Shown piece after piece: positions 4,653-6,784 of a stretch of DNA of 6,784 bases. The translations under genes were made by a program, and so were the position numbers. The stretch's first letter is position 1. Each line of letters begins with the position of its first letter. The stretch lies in NCBI GenBank assembly GCA_027334785.1, contig DAHWQF010000123.1:1947-8730 (forward strand), given 5' to 3'. Under the pieces are notes generated by a model. That model was not told where the DNA came from. It ran no database searches and saw nothing but the letters and a program-made list of their open reading frames with translations. Source of the stretch: Acidimicrobiaceae bacterium (lineage in GTDB: Bacteria > Actinomycetota > Acidimicrobiia > Acidimicrobiales > Palsa-688).

Positions 4653-6355
4653 TTGGGGCCGGTCCTGCGGTTTCGCCAGCTGAGGAGCTCAAACCCGAGC
4701 CAGGTCGCGAAAGGTATCACGACGGCCAAAGTCAAAAGGACCGGCTTGGCCAGTGCCGACCCGCTCGTTTCGGTCTCTCCCTGATTGGCCACTATCAGCA
4801 CGACCTTGGCGAGCTTGGCCGTCTTGCCAGAGGCGGACGTTCCTACCACCTCGATCCGGTCCTTGCCGTGTCTCGTAGCTGGCACGGCGACGGAGGCCTT
4901 GAAGCTGCCGTCGGCACGGGCCACGACCGAACGCACGACCGTGGGCCTGTCCTGGTCGAGGACGATCTCGACCCTCGAGGACGCCTTGAACCCTGAGCCG
5001 GCAACTTGGAGCTTTTCGCCGGCGACCGCCTTGTCGGGGGCTTCGACGAGCGGCGCCTTGGGCGGGGCTGGCGCAGCGACGACGGCTGGCGGCGGACGGT
5101 GCGTGACAGACGTCTTGGCCGAAGTGCCCTGATCGGTCCGGGCGGCATCTTTGCTGGCTTGCGTGCCTTCTGGCCTCGTCCCCGCTGACGACGAGGCAGA
5201 CGTGCTCGAAGTTCTCGGACGTGCCGTCGCTGTGGCCGAGGACGTGCCGTTCGGGCCTCGCCCACCTTTCGGACCTGTGGTGCCTTTCGGACCTGTGGTG
5301 CCTTTCGCGCCTTTCGCGCCCGTGCCCTGGGCGCTCGACGTTGTGGAGGTGGCGACCGTGCTCAGGCCTCGACTGAGGGAAGGCAACGCCAGTGGGACCG
5401 CCGGTGGAGGTGACGAGGGCTGCGTCGTGCTCGTTGTCGTCTGGGAGGGCGGGGTCGCGGTGGCCCGTGCCGTCGTGGCGCTTGTCGCGCTCGCGGCCGT
5501 CGTCGTTTCAGCTGGCCCGCTACCGTTCGGCCCCGTCGTCGAGGTCGCGCTCGGCCCAGGAGAGGGGGCGCTGGACGCGCTGCTCGATGCCCCACCGCTT
5601 GCAGCGGCGGGGACAGGGATGGTGGTTGAGGTGGCAGGTGCGCTGCTCGTGGTAGTGGCACCAGGGAGGCTGGTCGTCGAGGTCGTGGTGGCCGCCGGCG
5701 CTGGCGAGGTGGTGGCCAAGGGCGCGACCGAGGGACTCGTCGAACTGGTTGTCGAGCCGGGGACGGTGCTCGCGGTAGTGCCAGAGACGTTCGTCGAGGT
5801 CGTGGTGGCCGGCGCCGCCGTGGGGGAAGTCGTGCCCGGAGGGGCACCGGGGACACTGGTCGAGGTCGAGCTAGTGGAGGTGACGCTAGTTTGGCTGGTG
5901 GGTAGGGTGCTCGCGCCCGAAGTAGTAGTGGTCGTCCCGAGGACGCTGGTCGAGTTAGTGGTGCTCGTCGAGGTGGGTGCGCTGGTCAGGGTGGACCCTG
6001 GACAGGGCGGGCTTGCTTGGTGTGGCTGGGTTGTCGTGGTCTGCTCGCCTCGAACTGTTGTCCTGGTGCTGCTCGGCCGAGGGTTGGCCGTGGTGGTGGT
6101 CGTGGCGCTGCCCGCGGGCGTGGTTATCGTGGCGGCGGGTGCCACCGTGGTCTGCGTGCACAAGGTCGTCGTGGTGGTGGAAGACGCCGCTCCGGTCGCA
6201 GTGGCCACCGAGGTGGTGGTCGTGCTAGCCCTGGTCGCCGCCGCTGCCGTAGCAGTAAATGACACCGCGGCGTACGCCACGGCGAGGGATGCGAGCGCGT
6301 CGAACAAGCTAGAAGCTCTACGAGCGGCCTTACACCCACAACCACGTGACGGCAA
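4637..6355 (-). CDS. Mucin-like Thr-rich surface protein with collagen-like patch, Ig-like domain and C-terminal anchor
   Basis: No known gene recognised. The 572-residue protein starts at TTG 6355 (an in-frame stop lies 2 codons upstream; GGGGTGAG precedes it). Residues 1-43 are a signal sequence: basic SRGCGCKAARR, hydrophobic LFDALASLAVAYAAVSF (17-33), then an Ala-rich AxA region near 36-43. Residues 44 to about 433 are low complexity, dominated by Thr, Ser, Pro and Ala, typical of an extended, probably O-glycosylated stalk; C66 and C118 are its only cysteines. Residues 346-372 are nine Gly-X-Y triplets including two GPK. Residues about 434-523 form a compact beta-rich domain (AVAGEKLQVAGSGFKASS, DGSFKASVAVP, DRIEVVG) like the Ig-like domains of actinobacterial surface proteins. 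A helix at 538-558 (PVLLTLAVVIPFATWLGFEL) and the tail RNRRTGPKAKQS anchor it in the membrane. There is no LPxTG motif near the end, so sortase attachment is unlikely. Adhesion or envelope function is inferred. Confidence 0.8.
   Translation of the reverse strand: MPSRGCGCKAARRASSLFDALASLAVAYAAVSFTATAAAATRASTTTTSVATATGAASSTTTTTLCTQTTVAPAATITTPAGSATTTTTANPRPSSTRTTVRGEQTTTTQPHQASPPCPGSTLTSAPTSTSTTNSTSVLGTTTTTSGASTLPTSQTSVTSTSSTSTSVPGAPPGTTSPTAAPATTTSTNVSGTTASTVPGSTTSSTSPSVAPLATTSPAPAATTTSTTSLPGATTTSSAPATSTTIPVPAAASGGASSSASSAPSPGPSATSTTGPNGSGPAETTTAASATSATTARATATPPSQTTTSTTQPSSPPPAVPLALPSLSRGLSTVATSTTSSAQGTGAKGAKGTTGPKGTTGPKGGRGPNGTSSATATARPRTSSTSASSSAGTRPEGTQASKDAARTDQGTSAKTSVTHRPPPAVVAAPAPPKAPLVEAPDKAVAGEKLQVAGSGFKASSRVEIVLDQDRPTVVRSVVARADGSFKASVAVPATRHGKDRIEVVGTSASGKTAKLAKVVLIVANQGETETSGSALAKPVLLTLAVVIPFATWLGFELLSWRNRRTGPKAKQS
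4787..5056 (-). other. Ig-like/bacterial surface beta domain within the surface protein
   Basis: Residues about 434-523 of the protein. The pattern of an A-V-A-G-E-lead, V-GSGF-, a strand RVEIVLD, ADGSFKASVAVPA and DRIEVVGTSASGK resembles the repeated beta-sandwich domains found before membrane anchors in actinobacterial exported proteins, which show GSGF and a D/NGSF-A-V-(I/V)P signature. It occurs once, directly before the membrane helix. Confidence 0.55.
5240..5320 (-). repeat. Collagen-like Gly-X-Y repeat coding segment
   Basis: Codons 346-372 of the surface protein read GAK GAK GTT GPK GTT GPK GGR GPN GTS, nine uninterrupted triplets. Bacterial collagen-like proteins usually have longer tracts, so this may be a short trimerisation segment or a collagen tract just emerging. 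The register is exact and the triplets GPK are typical. Confidence 0.65.
5265..5318. repeat. Tandem DNA repeats underlying the Gly-X-Y tract
   Basis: Two identical 18-base units, CCTTTCGGACCTGTGGTG (5265-5282 and 5283-5300), are followed by two identical 9-base units, CCTTTCGCG (5301-5309 and 5310-5318). On the coding strand they read as GTT-GPK twice and GAK twice. All units are multiples of 9, so length change by slippage keeps both the reading frame and the Gly-X-Y register. Confidence 0.95.
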
Positions 6356-6380
6356 AGCTCACCCCGGCCACACCCCGCAT
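6330..6380 (-). CDS. Possible 16-codon upstream ORF overlapping the surface-gene start
   Basis: ATG at 6380 opens a short frame, MRGVAGVSFAVTWLWV, ending in TAA at 6330. It overlaps the TTG start of the surface gene out of frame. There is no good ribosome binding site before it. It could tune translation of the surface gene, or be chance. Confidence 0.2.
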   Translation of the reverse strand: MRGVAGVSFAVTWLWV

Positions 6381-6460
6381 CGGTAGACGGAACAAAGCCT
6401 GCCATCGGGCCTTAGCACAGCTGGCGGGGCGCCGAGCCGGCTCCGCGGACAGGTGCCGCT

Positions 6461-6489
6461 ATATTACCCGACGAGATGGGCTGAGACCA
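6461..6489 (-). promoter_or_regulatory. Candidate promoter of the surface-protein gene
   Basis: Read on the minus strand, TAATAT (6466-6461) is a good -10 box in GC-rich surroundings. TGGTCT (6489-6484) stands 17 bases upstream as a weak -35. The start of transcription would be near 6454, giving a leader of about 100 bases before TTG 6355. The same AT-rich stretch reads TATATT on the plus strand (6460-6465), so direction is not certain. Confidence 0.4.
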
Positions 6490-6520
6490 GAGCACGCGAA
6501 CTGCGCCAGGGGACACGAAC

Positions 6521-6564
6521 CGCGCGGCATTGGGTTGCCCTCACGCGCGGCGTTGGGTTGCCCT
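6521..6564. repeat. Pair of 21-base direct repeats upstream of the surface gene
   Basis: Copies at 6521-6541 and 6544-6564 are identical at 20 of 21 bases (A versus G at the ninth base). Their shared end is TTGGGTTGCCCT, and the start-to-start distance is 23 bases, about two helix turns. The core GGTTGCCC occurs a third time at 6579-6586, and CCCAACG at 6584-6590 is the inverse of CGTTGGG in the second copy. The repeats lie about 30-75 bases upstream of the -35 candidate, a position that suits an activator or regulator binding site. Confidence 0.6.
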
Positions 6565-6784
6565 TTACGGCCGAGCCCGGTTGCCCAACGTTCTCGTGCT
6601 GTTGTTAGGAAAACCTTCGCCTGGGTGCCAACTATGCTGATGCGCCCCACGGGGGATCTAGGGCCGCCACTGAGGCGAGGGTGGCCCGTCCTGGTGCCAG
6701 TCGCGGGGCTAGGTTGCCGTGCTGCGTTGGTCGATCGGTTGCGCCCGCAGGCGGTTCGAGGGCTCCAAGGGGGAGTGTTTCTTC
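6565..6784. other. Unassigned region at the right end
   Basis: No gene can be supported here. A plus-strand frame from ATG 6634 (MLMRPTGDLG onward) stays open for 50 codons to the window edge. It has weaker third-position GC bias than the genes here and no recognisable motif, and a second frame is also open. A hairpin GGG-CCAC / GTGG-CCC with a 3-base bulge lies at 6661-6687. The stretch could be the beginning of a gene that continues to the right, or a leader. Confidence 0.3.

Noticed and set aside
5240..6240. Repetitive DNA in the surface gene as a possible CRISPR array
   Set aside because: The repeats are irregular Thr/Ser codon runs in an open reading frame, with no constant repeat and unique spacer pattern.
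5151..6386. Plus-strand 411-codon frame rich in Val, Leu and Ala
   Set aside because: It is the complement of the Thr/Ser/Pro/Ala codons of the surface gene, which produce GTN and GCN codons in this frame. It has no domain, no ribosome binding site and no membrane pattern with loops, whereas the minus strand gives signal sequence, Ig-like domain and anchor in the right order.
6459..6650. Minus-strand 63-codon frame upstream of the surface gene
   Set aside because: It spans the direct repeats and the promoter candidate and shows no recognisable motif or ribosome binding site.
6663..6672. GCCGCCACTG, similar to a conserved block of cobalamin riboswitches
   Set aside because: The B12 box and the other conserved blocks are missing in the expected order, so the match is probably chance.
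6753..6759. GGTTCGA, as in a tRNA T-loop
   Set aside because: The flanking bases do not form a 5-bp T stem, and no anticodon or acceptor arm can be found upstream.

Overview
The window is GC-rich and looks like the chromosome of an actinobacterium, possibly a deep lineage such as Acidimicrobiia. The lineage is inferred. Supporting points are a stand-alone groEL (no groES beside it) under a CIRCE operator, a coproheme decarboxylase of the coproporphyrin-dependent haem route used by Gram-positive bacteria, a CysO-like MoaD/ThiS protein next to groEL, GTG and TTG starts, and a Thr-rich secreted surface protein.

Layout. Bases 1-130 are the 3' end of a sulfur-carrier gene ending in Gly-Gly. Bases 131-274 hold a promoter region with a CIRCE element, a GC-rich leader hairpin and a strong ribosome binding site. 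groEL fills 275-1903 and is followed by a 229-base gap with two long hairpins. Then come four plus-strand genes: a LapA-domain (DUF1049) membrane protein at 2133-2552, chdC (hemQ) at 2635-3321, larE at 3392-4381, and a small stand-alone NIL-domain protein at 4378-4620, whose GTG start overlaps the larE stop by 4 bases. Convergent to these is one large minus-strand gene (4637-6355). It encodes a mucin-like surface protein with a signal sequence, a long Thr/Ser/Pro/Ala region, a short collagen-like Gly-X-Y stretch, an Ig-like domain and a C-terminal membrane anchor. Bases 6356-6784 are its upstream region, with a promoter candidate, a pair of 21-base direct repeats, and about 190 bases I cannot assign.

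How the genes fit together. groEL is a separately controlled heat-shock unit. chdC performs the last step of haem synthesis. larE and the NIL gene are translationally coupled and probably act together. LarE is a sulfur transferase, and this one carries the three cysteines of the [4Fe-4S]-type enzymes. NIL domains bind small ligands such as methionine in transporters and occur in homocysteine/sulfur assimilation proteins. No larA, larB or larC is visible, so this pair may serve a sulfur-transfer task other than the nickel-pincer cofactor. That is the most promising lead here, with the collagen/mucin surface protein second. Nothing in the window is a clear mobile element, CRISPR array, tRNA or rRNA.
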